This document shows, piece by piece, positions 1 through 9,102 of a DNA stretch of 64,000 bases. The notes under the pieces are model-generated. The model had not been told where the DNA came from, did no database searches, and saw only the letters and a program-made list of their open reading frames with translations. The position numbers and the translations under genes are program-made. Source of the DNA: Lachnospiraceae bacterium (GTDB lineage Bacteria; Bacillota; Clostridia; Lachnospirales; Lachnospiraceae); assembly GCA_017561085.1 (NCBI GenBank), contig JAFZDQ010000029.1, forward strand, positions 1-64,000, written 5' to 3'. Positions within the stretch are counted from its first letter, which is position 1. Every line of letters starts with the position of its first letter.

Positions 1-53
1 CACTCATTATAGCACGGGAGGTTTTTGCTTGAAGCTAAAGCTGGCCGTTGACT

Positions 54-80
54 CACCCGCTTAGCGGGTGGTTTATTTGT
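54..80 (+). terminator. Hairpin with T-rich tail at left edge
   Basis: CACCCGC and GCGGGTG form a 7-bp stem with a TTA loop, followed by a T-rich tract on the plus strand. It would terminate a plus-strand transcript entering from outside the window. No gene in the window explains it. It could also be the end of a mobile element lying to the left. Confidence 0.45.
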
Positions 81-145
81 TTTTCTTCAGTTCGTTTCTC
101 TTCTGAGAAACTCCCTCGAAAAACGGGCTGAAGCCCAACAACGAA

Positions 146-180
146 AAACCGCAAATCTTATTGTAACAGATTTGCGGTTT
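146..180. terminator. trpB transcription terminator
   Basis: A 13-bp stem, AAACCGCAAATCT paired with AGATTTGCGGTTT, lies about 90 bases after the trpB stop codon and has a T-run on the minus strand. It makes trpB monocistronic. The stem is symmetric and could also act on plus-strand transcripts. Confidence 0.8.
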
Positions 181-271
181 ATATTCAACTATTCAAATAT
201 GAACAGAGTATTAAAACTTCTTAAACTAAGTGGTAAGAAGTTACAAACTCATCGCCCGGAATTCGTTGTTT

Positions 272-1492
272 TTATCTGATTCCGTATTTTTCAATAATAT
301 AGTCCATATCCTTATCACCACGTCCTGACAGATTGATAAGAACGGAGCCGTGATTCATTGTTTTGGCAAGTTTCATACCGTAAGCAACTGCATGAGAACT
401 TTCAATTGCAGGAATAATACCTTCTAAACGGGAAAGTTTAAAGAATGCATCAATAGTCTCTTCGTCATTGATAACATCATATTTCACTCTTCCGATTTCC
501 TGTAAGAATGCATGCTCAGGACCACTGGAAGGATAATCAAGACCGCTGGCAACGGAATAAACAGGAGCAGGTTCCCCATTTTCATCCTTTAACATGATAC
601 TGTTAAATCCATGCATAATACCTTCTGTACCATACTTAAGGCTTGCTGCATGGTCACCTAATTTTTCACCTCTTCCGAGAGGCTCGATTCCGTAGATATC
701 TACCGGATCATTCAAAAATCCTGCAAATAAACCGGCTGCATTAGAACCGCCGCCCACACAGGCAACAATGGCATTCGGTAAATGACCTGTCATTTCAATA
801 AACTGGTCTCTTGCTTCCTCACCAACAACACTCTGGAAATCTCTTACCATCATCGGGAAAGGATGGGGGCCAAGTACGGAACCGATACAATAAATCGCAT
901 CTTTATATTCTTTGCTGTATGCTTCAAATGCAGCATCAACTGCTTCCTTCAGGGTCTGCAGTCCGTGGGTTACTTCTACTACATTTGCGCCTAAAATTTT
1001 CATTCTGGCTACATTCGGTGCCTGTTTCTTAATATCTACGCTTCCCATATAAATATCACATTCCAAGCCGAAATACGCAGCTGCTGTCGCCAATGCCACA
1101 CCATGCTGACCTGCTCCGGTTTCAGCAATTACTTTCTTTTTGCCCATATATTTGGCAAGTAATGCTTCACCCATACAGTGATTCAGTTTATGGGCACCGG
1201 AATGGTTAAGGTCCTCTCTCTTGGCATAAAGCTGTACTCTTCCGCCAAGTGCATCAGACAGTCTTTCCAAATGGGAAATAGGGGTAGGTCTTCCCTGAAA
1301 TTCCTTACGGATTCTGCGAAGTTCTGCAATAAACTTTCTTGACTGACAAATAGAATAGTATGCCTCTGTAATTTCAGCCATAGCGGTTTTTAACTTATCA
1401 TCCACATATACTCCGCCGAATTTTCCGAAATATCCGTCTTTATCAGGATAGTTATTAAAATAAGTATCAAAATCAACATTATTAAATTTCAT
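272..1492 (-). CDS. trpB: Tryptophan synthase beta chain
   Basis: Makes L-tryptophan from indole and serine with pyridoxal phosphate. The start at 1492 (MKFNNVDF) sits 7 bases after a GGAGG site and gives 406 residues, normal for TrpB. The PLP lysine is K102 in GAHKLNH, and the phosphate-binding GGGSNAAG loop is intact. It reads as a TrpB1-type chain. No trpA or other trp gene is next to it, and a terminator follows. A T-box and a short Trp-containing ORF lie upstream, so expression should rise when charged tRNA-Trp is scarce. A lone trpB would suit indole salvage, though trpA may lie elsewhere in the genome (inference). A longer reading from 1561 would add 23 residues unlike TrpB and is rejected. 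Confidence 0.97.
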   Translation of the reverse strand: MKFNNVDFDTYFNNYPDKDGYFGKFGGVYVDDKLKTAMAEITEAYYSICQSRKFIAELRRIRKEFQGRPTPISHLERLSDALGGRVQLYAKREDLNHSGAHKLNHCMGEALLAKYMGKKKVIAETGAGQHGVALATAAAYFGLECDIYMGSVDIKKQAPNVARMKILGANVVEVTHGLQTLKEAVDAAFEAYSKEYKDAIYCIGSVLGPHPFPMMVRDFQSVVGEEARDQFIEMTGHLPNAIVACVGGGSNAAGLFAGFLNDPVDIYGIEPLGRGEKLGDHAASLKYGTEGIMHGFNSIMLKDENGEPAPVYSVASGLDYPSSGPEHAFLQEIGRVKYDVINDEETIDAFFKLSRLEGIIPAIESSHAVAYGMKLAKTMNHGSVLINLSGRGDKDMDYIIEKYGIR

Positions 1493-1545
1493 GGTTTTTC
1501 CTCCAAAATTAATTATCTTTTTGTTCCTTTGGTTCTCTGCAGTTC

Positions 1546-1578
1546 TTAGTGGCAACGCCATCGTTTCGTTAATAGCAT
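1546..1578 (-). CDS. Putative 10-residue leader peptide upstream of trpB
   Basis: ATG at 1578 follows GGAGG by 7 bases and encodes [10 protein letters not shown] then TAA. It lies between the T-box terminator and trpB and contains one Trp codon. The ribosome site is as strong as that of trpB, which argues for real translation. The stop is 53 bases before the trpB start. It may be a leader peptide giving a second layer of tryptophan control after the T-box. That role is inference; no clear competing hairpins were worked out between it and trpB. Confidence 0.5.
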   Translation of the reverse strand: MLLTKRWRCH

Positions 1579-1598
1579 AAAACTACCTCCCATACATT

Positions 1599-1892
1599 AA
1601 AAAGTCCTTGACAGAATTCCGCTTCTGTCAAGGACGAATAAAATCATATCCGTGGTGCCACCTTGATTCATAAGGTTATCCCTTATGCACTTAGCGAGAT
1701 ACGGCATTACCTGCATATATCCCCGGTAACTTACGTATACCAACACGTCGTAGAATACTCTGCATAAATGCATTTGACTACGCCCTCAGCGGTCCATTTG
1801 ACAACTTGTTTCTCACCTGCTCTCAGCATCACAGGCTCTCTGTAAAGGCATCATTGCCGTTATCTCCGCTTCAACGGTTTCCATATGAAATT
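1599..1892 (-). promoter_or_regulatory. Tryptophan T-box riboswitch leader
   Basis: The minus-strand leader carries the T-box signature AAGGTGGCACCACGG near 1643-1663, whose TGGC bulge fits tRNA with discriminator G73, as in tRNA-Trp. Stem I holds the AG-bulge-like GATGCTGAGAGCAGG, and TGG at 1796-1794 is the likely specifier codon. It ends with a terminator hairpin (GTCCTTGACAGA paired with TCTGTCAAGGAC, then a T-run) at 1599-1636. Uncharged tRNA-Trp should favour the antiterminator and allow trpB transcription. Confidence 0.92.
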
Positions 1893-1898
1893 AAAAGC

Positions 1899-1927
1899 AT
1901 CATAACACCATTCTTTACCGCTGTCAA
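1899..1927 (-). promoter_or_regulatory. Promoter of the T-box-trpB unit
   Basis: TTGACA at 1927-1922 and TATGAT at 1904-1899 are separated by 17 bases, an almost ideal sigma-A promoter. Transcription should begin near 1892, just upstream of T-box stem I. Confidence 0.8.
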
Positions 1928-1976
1928 TAATTAATCCAAATTTGATTTCTTCGATTGGAATCTGTTTTACCGGCAT

Positions 1977-3014
1977 CTATGTAAGCGTATCAAGCAGTTC
2001 CATCAGGGCTTCGATATCTTCCGCCTTCGTTGCCCAACTGGTTGCAAAACGCACCACCTGATGTTCTTCATCAAGCTTATCCCAATAATCAAAACTAACT
2101 TTATCCTTCAGTTTCTCAATCTCCGGTTTTGACAAAATGATAAACTGCTGATTGGTCGGCGAATCAAGGTAGAATGAATAGCCTCTTTCTTTAAAACCTT
2201 CTTTCAGCTTCTCTGCCATTGCAATTGCATGTCTGCTGATTTCAAAATACAAATCATCTGTAAAAAGCGTATCAAACTGAATTCCCAAAAGCCGTCCCTT
2301 GGCAAGCATGGCGCCATGTTGCTTTACCATCGTCATAAAATGCTTCGGCATATTCTTTTTGGTGAAAACCACTGCCTCTCCGCAAAGAGCTCCCACTTTG
2401 GTTCCGCCTATGTAAAAAACATCACATATTTCAGCAATGACCGAAAGAGTCAAGTCGCTTTCCCTGCTCATAAGCCCGTAGCCTAACCGGGCACCGTCAA
2501 TATAAAGCGGGATCTGATATTCCCTACAGATAAGCGCAATCTCTTCAAGCTCCTTCCGACTGTATAGGGTTCCGTATTCCGTGGGATGAGAAAGATATAC
2601 CATGCCCGGAAAAACCATATGATCATGACTGGCATCATCCCAGAATCCTTTTAATAAAGCTTCCAGATCTGTTGCCTTCATTTTCCCTTGATATGACGGT
2701 ACTGTCACAACTTTATGACCGGTATACTCAATTGCTCCGGCTTCATGTACATTAACATGACCGGTCTCTGTAGCCACAACACCTTCGTACTTCTGTAAAA
2801 GGGAATCAATTACCACAGCGTTGGTCTGGGTTCCTCCCACCAGGAAGTATATTTCCGCCTCTGGGCACTGACACACCTGTCGTATTTTTGCTTTTGCACT
2901 TTCGCAAAAGGAATCTTCTCCGTAACCGGGCTCTTTTATATCATTGGTCTCTGCAAGCCGCTTTAAAATCTCCACATGGGCACCTTCTAAATAATCACAT
3001 GCAAATGATAACAT
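1977..3014 (-). CDS. ltaE: Low-specificity L-threonine aldolase (PLP-dependent)
   Basis: Fold type I PLP enzyme of the beta-eliminating lyase/threonine aldolase family, which cleaves threonine or allo-threonine to glycine and acetaldehyde. The PLP lysine is K206 in YIGGTKVGA, and the cofactor-binding aspartate is D173 in YIDGAR. The start at 3014 (MLSFACDY) has GAGGA upstream and gives 345 residues, the usual length. The stop lies close to the T-box promoter, with no obvious terminator between. It follows the Rpn-like gene by about 50 bases and may share its transcript. Confidence 0.93.
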   Translation of the reverse strand: MLSFACDYLEGAHVEILKRLAETNDIKEPGYGEDSFCESAKAKIRQVCQCPEAEIYFLVGGTQTNAVVIDSLLQKYEGVVATETGHVNVHEAGAIEYTGHKVVTVPSYQGKMKATDLEALLKGFWDDASHDHMVFPGMVYLSHPTEYGTLYSRKELEEIALICREYQIPLYIDGARLGYGLMSRESDLTLSVIAEICDVFYIGGTKVGALCGEAVVFTKKNMPKHFMTMVKQHGAMLAKGRLLGIQFDTLFTDDLYFEISRHAIAMAEKLKEGFKERGYSFYLDSPTNQQFIILSKPEIEKLKDKVSFDYWDKLDEEHQVVRFATSWATKAEDIEALMELLDTLT

Positions 3015-3063
3015 ACATTTTCCTCTCTTATTTTTCTTACCTTTTAGATTTGCCAACCGGCCA

Positions 3064-4056
3064 TCATTGATGCCAGTATTTTTCAACATACATACCTGCC
3101 TCTTGCTTAGAAAAGAGAAACTTCTCCGATATTTTCAACAATACCTCTTCTTGCGTCGCTCCCAGTTCCTTACATATTTCAATGACTGCCTTTACACCCT
3201 CCAGCAATCCTTCCGTTTTTCCTTCTGCTTTTCCTTCTGCTTTTCCCTCAGTTCTCAAATCCTCTGCCCAATCTTCCATTGCTTTACACATATTAATTGT
3301 CCCTCTTTCTCCTTCTCTATACTTCTCTTTATTCTTTAAAAGTTCCTTACTGTTAATCATCTCCGTAATGGTATCAAAAGTATCCTCGTCCATCATTTTA
3401 ATTCTTTCCGCATTACATTTACAGTATTCCTGAATTGCTTTTTTATCTTCCCTGCATTTCAAAAATCCAATCAAATCCCGTAGTCCGGTTTCACAGGTTT
3501 CTTCGTTTATATCATCCGGACAAATCAGATTCATTTTATAATCCGCAACATAGGGAGAAAAAATTTTGTTTTCTCCTTCCAAGTCTAGCATATCATGTAA
3601 ATTCTTACAACCATCATACTTCTTCGTTCCGTGATAAAAAACAATTGTCACAACCGGCTTTAATTTATCAGTCCTGCTTAAACCGGATACAAACTCCTCA
3701 CTGCTTAAACGCCTATTCTCTTCCTTTGAATTCCTTTGCCGTAGTATACGCAATTGCTTCCGATATTCCCGCACATCATATTCCATACACCTAAACGGCA
3801 TTGCATAATGAACCAGTTCCTGGTTCTCAATTCCGATTATTGCATATCTTGTCCCTTTACAACGTGCTTTCACAACATCTCTGCTTCTCTCTCCGCTTTT
3901 TGCACCACTATCTTTGTCATAAGAAACCTGGCTGCAATCCGTCAGTTCCTCAGGCAAAATTTTCTTTTCTCCCCTAAAATATCCTGCATTCAAAAAATCG
4001 GCAAACACATCCGGTCTGGCAAGATATTCGCACATTACATTGTTTTTTCTTCCCAT
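3064..4056 (-). CDS. Rpn-family PD-(D/E)XK nuclease / transposase_31-like protein
   Basis: Resembles the Rpn (PF04754) group of recombination-promoting nucleases, which are common in multiple copies in gut Clostridia. The N-terminal half holds the divergent PD-(D/E)XK-like core: R-D around the DVVKARCKG segment, then IGIENQE. Near the C-terminus an acidic/basic repeat (EGKAEGKAEGKTEG) precedes a helical end. The start at 4056 (MGRKNN) is preferred because AAAGGA lies 6 bases upstream; the ATG at 4062 directly abuts that site. About 330 residues, full length for the family. Its cellular role is unknown; a DNA recombination or phase-variation role is inferred from the family. Confidence 0.75.
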   Translation of the reverse strand: MGRKNNVMCEYLARPDVFADFLNAGYFRGEKKILPEELTDCSQVSYDKDSGAKSGERSRDVVKARCKGTRYAIIGIENQELVHYAMPFRCMEYDVREYRKQLRILRQRNSKEENRRLSSEEFVSGLSRTDKLKPVVTIVFYHGTKKYDGCKNLHDMLDLEGENKIFSPYVADYKMNLICPDDINEETCETGLRDLIGFLKCREDKKAIQEYCKCNAERIKMMDEDTFDTITEMINSKELLKNKEKYREGERGTINMCKAMEDWAEDLRTEGKAEGKAEGKTEGLLEGVKAVIEICKELGATQEEVLLKISEKFLFSKQEAGMYVEKYWHQ

Positions 4057-4200
4057 GTACATTCCTTTCTTTATTCACTTTTTATTCATTCATTTGGAAA
4101 TACAGGCGATATGCCTTTGGCGAAATGCCGATTGATAAAATAGATTTCCAAGATAATAAGATAAGCACATACTAGCACAAAATGAGAACCTGCACAAGAA

Positions 4201-4231
4201 AAACCTGCGGTACTACTACCGCAGGTTTTCA
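4201..4231. terminator. nadE terminator overlapping its stop codon
   Basis: AAACCTGCGGT and ACCGCAGGTTT form an 11-bp stem that includes the last codons and stop of nadE. A T-run follows on the minus strand. Confidence 0.8.
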
Positions 4232-6129
4232 AGTTCCTCCATCCAAATCCTTACGCAGGCATCGGAAGGCATTTTCAAATCGCCTCTGGGCGAGACTCCA
4301 ACGCTTCCAACCTTCGGCCCGTCAGGCAAACAGGAACGTTTAAACTGCTGTGAGAAAAATCTTCTGTAAAAATTCTTCAGCCACTTAAGGATTACCCCAT
4401 CCTCATATTCTCCCGCAAAGGCATGCTTTGCCAGGCGGTATACCTTCTCCGGTTCAAATCCGTACCGCAAAATATAATACAGGAAGAAATCATGGAGTTC
4501 ATAAGGTCCCACCAAATCCTCCGTCTTTTGGGCAATCTTACCGTCTACCGGCGGCAAAAGTTCCGGGCTTACGGGCGTATCCAGCACATCATAAAGCACG
4601 CTGCCAATTTCTGCATCCCCGCAGGTATCTGCATAGTACTGTACCAAGTGACGTACCAACGTCTTGGGTACGCCTGCATTGACACCATACATGGACATAT
4701 GATCGCCGTTATAGGTTGCCCAGCCAAGTGCCAGTTCAGACATATCTCCGGTACCGATTACCAGTGCATTCTCCCTGTTTGCAATATCCATCAGAATCTG
4801 GGTACGTTCTCTTGCCTGGCTGTTTTCATAGGTTACATTATGATTATCCATATCCTGCTTAATATCCTTAAAGTGCACGGTAACTGCTTCTTTGATATCA
4901 ATTTCTTCCAAGGTTGCCCCCAAGGCTTTCGTCAGTTTGCAGGCATTGTCATAGGTTCTGTCCGTGGTTCCGAAGCAAGGCATGGTCACTGCCAGGATAT
5001 TTTCCCTGGGAAGTCCCAGAAGGTCAAAGCACCGCACCGTAACCAAAAGTGCCAGAGTGGAATCCAGACCGCCGGAAATACCCAGCACTGCATTCTTTCC
5101 GCCAATATGACGATACCTCTTTTTCAGGCCCTGCGCCTGAATATTTAAAATCTCCTCACAACGCATCCTTCTCTCTTCCAAATCTTCCGGTACAAAAGGA
5201 GACTTAGAAAAACGGTCTGAAAGTGCAGTTTCTTCCTGCGTAAGGGAAAAAGGAATTACCAGATAACTTTCCTTTTCATCCGGCACAAAGCAGTTCTTCC
5301 TTCTCCGTTCCATACGGAGCTTTTGTACATCAATTTCACCATATACCGCTCCTGTGGAAAAAGAATCGGACTGTGCCAAAACAAGTCCCTTTTCCGCAAT
5401 AAAATTATGTCCGCCGAAAACCAAATCCGTAGAGGATTCTCCCTCTCCCGTATTGGCATAAATATATCCGCAAAGCAATTTATTACTCAATGTACGAACC
5501 AACAAATCCGTATAAGTAACCTTGCCCACTGCCATATTAGAAGCTGCAAGATTCACAATTACAGTGGCTCCTGCAGTTGCGTGCATGGTGGATGGTGATA
5601 TCGGAGCACTCATCTCTTCCCCGATTTCACAGCCTACCAAAAGCCCTTCTACGCCTTCTGCCTCGAACAGGATATTTGTTCCGAAGGGAACTGCTTCCCC
5701 GTCAAAATAAAGGGATACCGCCTCTTTATTACCGGGTGCAAAATACCGGTTTTCCGCATATTCCCCATAGCCGAAAATCACGGACTTAGGCAAAAAGCCA
5801 AGCACTTCCCCGTCCTTTAAGGCTGCTGCCACATTGTACAGTTTTCCTTCCCGCTCTAAAGGAATTCCTACAAATACAAGGGCATCCACATTCTCCGTAA
5901 AAGTTGCAATCTGAAGCAGCTTTTCTTTACAATCAGAAAGAAGCCTCTCCTGCAGGAACAAATCGCCGCAGGTGGATGCGCAAATACAAAGCTCGGGAAA
6001 AACGATGATTTTCGCTCCGTTTGAAGAAGCTTCCTTTATTCCCTCACATATTTTTTCCGTATTAAAAACAGTGTCCGCTACCCGCAAATCCGGGGTGACT
6101 GCTGCCACCTTCACAAATCCATGCTTCAT
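4216..6129 (-). CDS. nadE: Glutamine-dependent NAD+ synthetase
   Basis: Converts nicotinic acid adenine dinucleotide to NAD+ using ammonia freed from glutamine. Two domains are clear. Residues 1-270 are a carbon-nitrogen hydrolase glutaminase, with the glutamate in VFPELCIC (E46), the lysine in FLPKSV and the cysteine in VGCEIGEE. From about residue 320 comes the NAD synthase domain, with the ATP-binding motif SGGLDST. The length of 637 residues fits the long glutamine-dependent type. AGAGGA lies before the ATG. It is the last gene of hisC-methyltransferase-hslO-nadE, with a terminator over its stop codon. Confidence 0.97.
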   Translation of the reverse strand: MKHGFVKVAAVTPDLRVADTVFNTEKICEGIKEASSNGAKIIVFPELCICASTCGDLFLQERLLSDCKEKLLQIATFTENVDALVFVGIPLEREGKLYNVAAALKDGEVLGFLPKSVIFGYGEYAENRYFAPGNKEAVSLYFDGEAVPFGTNILFEAEGVEGLLVGCEIGEEMSAPISPSTMHATAGATVIVNLAASNMAVGKVTYTDLLVRTLSNKLLCGYIYANTGEGESSTDLVFGGHNFIAEKGLVLAQSDSFSTGAVYGEIDVQKLRMERRRKNCFVPDEKESYLVIPFSLTQEETALSDRFSKSPFVPEDLEERRMRCEEILNIQAQGLKKRYRHIGGKNAVLGISGGLDSTLALLVTVRCFDLLGLPRENILAVTMPCFGTTDRTYDNACKLTKALGATLEEIDIKEAVTVHFKDIKQDMDNHNVTYENSQARERTQILMDIANRENALVIGTGDMSELALGWATYNGDHMSMYGVNAGVPKTLVRHLVQYYADTCGDAEIGSVLYDVLDTPVSPELLPPVDGKIAQKTEDLVGPYELHDFFLYYILRYGFEPEKVYRLAKHAFAGEYEDGVILKWLKNFYRRFFSQQFKRSCLPDGPKVGSVGVSPRGDLKMPSDACVRIWMEELENLR

Positions 6130-6167
6130 TCTTTTCCTCTCCTATTCGCACAGGTTTTACATATGTC

Positions 6168-7049
6168 TTATCTTCTGCACTTGGTAAGCATCTCTTCCAG
6201 TTCCGCTACGCTGAACTGATATGCCGTATTACAAAAATGACAATTCACCTCAATGTCCTTTCCGTCGGCAATCATTTCTTTAATATCTGCTTCGCCAATA
6301 CTGATGATGGCCTTTTCTACTCTCTTTTTATCACAATTACAGGTAAACTGTGCAGGGATGGTATCGTTAAATTCCAGGTCCATGTCCCCTAACAACAGCT
6401 CCAGCATCTCTTCCGGACTTTTTCCCTGATCCAGCACCTTCGTTACGGTGGAAAAAGCTGCCAGATTCTGCTCCAGCTTGGTAATCACTTCTTCTGATGC
6501 AAAGGGCATCAGCTGGATGATAAAACCGCCTGCCTGCTTTACGGTGTTGTCCTTTTCCATTAAAACGCCAAGTCCCACACAGGAAGGTACCTGCTCGGAG
6601 GTGGCAAAATAATAAGTCAAATCCTCCGCAATTTCTCCGGTCTGTAAATCAGTCTGTCCGATATAAGGCTCTTTTAATCCCATATCCTTAATCACTCTCA
6701 AATAGCCGCGTCCCACGGCACCGCCCACATCCAGTTTTCCTAAAGGACTGGCCGGCAGCATCACCTGGGGTTCATTGGCATAGCCCTTAACATTTCCCAT
6801 GCTGTCAGCGGTTACGGTCAGTCCGCCAATGGGGCCGTCTCCCTTGACTTGCAAGGTCAATACATCCTTTTCCCCTTTCATCATTACGCCCATCATCACT
6901 GCACCGGACATAAGTCTTCCCAGTGCTGCACTGGCTACGGGGCTTAAGTTATGGGCTCTTCTTGCTTTTTCAACCAGTTCCCTGGAAGTTACCGCAAAGG
7001 CTCTGATTTGCGCATTTGCCGCGGTAGCCCTTACTATATAATCACTCAT
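6168..7049 (-). CDS. hslO: Redox-regulated chaperone Hsp33
   Basis: Holdase chaperone activated in the cytoplasm by oxidation and unfolding. The C-terminal zinc centre is complete, with C237 and C239 (CNC) and C270 and C273 (CHFC). The start at 7049 (MSDYIVRA) follows GAGGT by 7 bases and gives 293 residues, the family norm. A longer in-frame start at 7082 adds 11 residues without a better ribosome site. It lies 49 bases after the methyltransferase gene and 38 bases before nadE, consistent with one operon. Confidence 0.97.
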   Translation of the reverse strand: MSDYIVRATAANAQIRAFAVTSRELVEKARRAHNLSPVASAALGRLMSGAVMMGVMMKGEKDVLTLQVKGDGPIGGLTVTADSMGNVKGYANEPQVMLPASPLGKLDVGGAVGRGYLRVIKDMGLKEPYIGQTDLQTGEIAEDLTYYFATSEQVPSCVGLGVLMEKDNTVKQAGGFIIQLMPFASEEVITKLEQNLAAFSTVTKVLDQGKSPEEMLELLLGDMDLEFNDTIPAQFTCNCDKKRVEKAIISIGEADIKEMIADGKDIEVNCHFCNTAYQFSVAELEEMLTKCRR

Positions 7050-7098
7050 ATTCTTACCTCTTATTTCTTTCCTTGGAAACATTCATCCCCAAAGGCAA

Positions 7099-7926
7099 TT
7101 ATTTACAGGCACCTGCTACCATATAGATTCTTTCACTTTTGGCAGTGGGTGCTTTCTTTGTATCCGCATCCAATGTAAGAAGCAGCTTCATCCCTGCTTT
7201 CTTGACGAAGGCTTCCATTTCCTTCTTCGTATACCCTCTCTGATAATGGGTTTCCTCAAAACGCCGGAAGGTATCGCTTCCTTCTTCCTCTTTTACGAAA
7301 ATAGTTACATCATATTCGTTCACATGCTCCTCTTCATAAAAGTAGTTTTCCCAAATAAAGCTGCAATCTTCCCGATTCTCCGCAATCGTGGTATCTCCGA
7401 TGACATCCCGGTACTTATAAAGTGTATTAAAATCAAAAATAAAAATACCGCCGGGATAAAGATAATTATGCACCTGCCGGAAGGTCTCTTCCATATCCTC
7501 ATCCTCCAGCAGATAATTTAAGCTGTCGCAAACACTATAAATGCAACCTACGGTACTGTACAAATCCAGTTCCCGCATGTCCTGACACAAATACAAAATC
7601 TGATTCCCCGATTTTTCGGCCTTTTGCATGGCAATACTCAGCATCTCTCCGGAATTATCCACGCCAATCATATCGTATCCCTTGTCTGCCATCAGTTCCG
7701 TAAGAGTTCCGGTTCCGCAGCCTAAATCAAGCACCAGATTCTTCTCTGTCTCTAAGGCCTTCGCACTGTCTTCCGCAATTTCTCCGGCTTCCTCTTCCGT
7801 CTTCGGCACCGGCACGGAAATTCCGTATTTTTTTATTACCGATTCCAAGAAATCCGCCCAGTCTTCATAGGGGGTATTATCCATAAAGGTATCATAAACT
7901 TCCGCAAAACCTGTATATGCTTCCAT
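7099..7926 (-). CDS. Class I SAM-dependent methyltransferase
   Basis: Small-molecule-type Rossmann methyltransferase. Motif I is VLDLGCGTGTL at about residues 65-75, followed by the acidic end of strand 2 (IGVDNSGEML) and a YSVCDSLNYL motif typical of the YqeM/YodH-like group. A Glu-rich insertion sits before motif I. 275 residues, with a clear AGAAGG site upstream. It lies 28 bases after hisC and 49 before hslO. The substrate cannot be told from sequence. Confidence 0.88.
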   Translation of the reverse strand: MEAYTGFAEVYDTFMDNTPYEDWADFLESVIKKYGISVPVPKTEEEAGEIAEDSAKALETEKNLVLDLGCGTGTLTELMADKGYDMIGVDNSGEMLSIAMQKAEKSGNQILYLCQDMRELDLYSTVGCIYSVCDSLNYLLEDEDMEETFRQVHNYLYPGGIFIFDFNTLYKYRDVIGDTTIAENREDCSFIWENYFYEEEHVNEYDVTIFVKEEEGSDTFRRFEETHYQRGYTKKEMEAFVKKAGMKLLLTLDADTKKAPTAKSERIYMVAGACK

Positions 7927-7954
7927 CGTTTTACACCCTTCTTTTGAAAATCTT

Positions 7955-9007
7955 TTATCCTAAATAGTCTTTTAAAAATGCTATCATACGGTCCATCTGC
8001 TCATCGGTGCCGATGGTAATTCTTAAATGATTGTTAATTCTGGGTTTATTCCAGTAACGTACGTAAATGCCCTGTTCCTTCATGGCTTCAAAGATTTCCT
8101 TCGCAGGCTTTTCCTTATGTGTTGCAAAAAGGAAATTCGTCTTAGAGTCCGTAAAGGAAAAGCCAAGCTCTGCCATTTCCTTTTTCATACGCTCTCTGGT
8201 GGCAATAATTTTACCCGTGATTTCTTTAAAATACTTATCATCCTCTACCGCTTCCACGCCCATTTCAATGGTAGGCATATTTAAGGTATAGGAGTTAAAG
8301 GAAAACTTCGCATCCTTCAAATAGTCAATCAGTTTCTTACTTCCCATGGCAAAACCGATACGCATACCTGCCATGGCACGGGACTTGGAAAAGGTCTGTA
8401 CTACCAGCAGGTTTTCATATTTTTCAATCAAGGGAACCACGCTTTGACCACCAAAGTCAACATACGCTTCATCCACAATTACCACTACATCCGGATTGGC
8501 TTTAATAATCTCCTCCACCAGTTCAATGGATTCCAGTACACCGGTAGGTGCATTGGGATTGGGGAAAATAATACCGCCGTTGGGTTTTAAATAGTCCTCT
8601 TTGTTAATTCTGAAATCCTCCGTTAAAGGACACAGTTCATAAGGAATTCTGTACAAATTAGCCCAAACATCATAAAAAGAATAGGTAATGTCCGGGAACA
8701 AAATCGGTTTATCACTATTAAAAAAGGTCAAAAATGCCATCGCCAGCACATCATCGGAGCCGATTCCCACAAAAAGATTGTCCGGGCTTACCTGATAATA
8801 ATCCGCAAGTGCATTCACCAGTTTCTCTCCGTTCATATCCGGATAAAGGCGCAAATCGTCACATTGCATTTCTGCTGCCTTTTTCGCCACTCCGGGTGCC
8901 GGAGGATAGGGGCATTCATTTGTATTTAATTTAATAATATCCTTACGCTTAGGCTGTTCACCTGCTACATAAGGCTCTACTTTCCTGACATTATTTTCCC
9001 AACTCAT
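7955..9007 (-). CDS. hisC: Histidinol-phosphate aminotransferase
   Basis: Class I/II PLP aminotransferase for the histidinol-phosphate step of histidine synthesis. The PLP lysine is K208 in QTFSKSRAMAGMRIG. The FPNPNAPTG and VDEAYVDF motifs match the HisC subgroup. 350 residues is a normal length. No other his gene is nearby, so a broader aromatic aminotransferase role is possible. It is the first of four closely spaced minus-strand genes. Confidence 0.93.
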   Translation of the reverse strand: MSWENNVRKVEPYVAGEQPKRKDIIKLNTNECPYPPAPGVAKKAAEMQCDDLRLYPDMNGEKLVNALADYYQVSPDNLFVGIGSDDVLAMAFLTFFNSDKPILFPDITYSFYDVWANLYRIPYELCPLTEDFRINKEDYLKPNGGIIFPNPNAPTGVLESIELVEEIIKANPDVVVIVDEAYVDFGGQSVVPLIEKYENLLVVQTFSKSRAMAGMRIGFAMGSKKLIDYLKDAKFSFNSYTLNMPTIEMGVEAVEDDKYFKEITGKIIATRERMKKEMAELGFSFTDSKTNFLFATHKEKPAKEIFEAMKEQGIYVRYWNKPRINNHLRITIGTDEQMDRMIAFLKDYLG

Positions 9008-9102
9008 ATTTATTCCTCCCGCTTCTTGTCAAAATAATCAATATTTATCCTACCATTATCCATAGGTGCCTGCAAGCATTTTTCGCCGTCTTATCAGCTG
9101 CT

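Noticed and set aside
1..80. Mobile-element end at the left edge
   Set aside because: The hairpin could be an IS200/IS605-like end, but too little sequence is visible to support it.
4423..5148. 241-codon plus-strand ORF inside nadE
   Set aside because: Antisense shadow of a clearly real gene; no ribosome site, and residue make-up unlike a protein.
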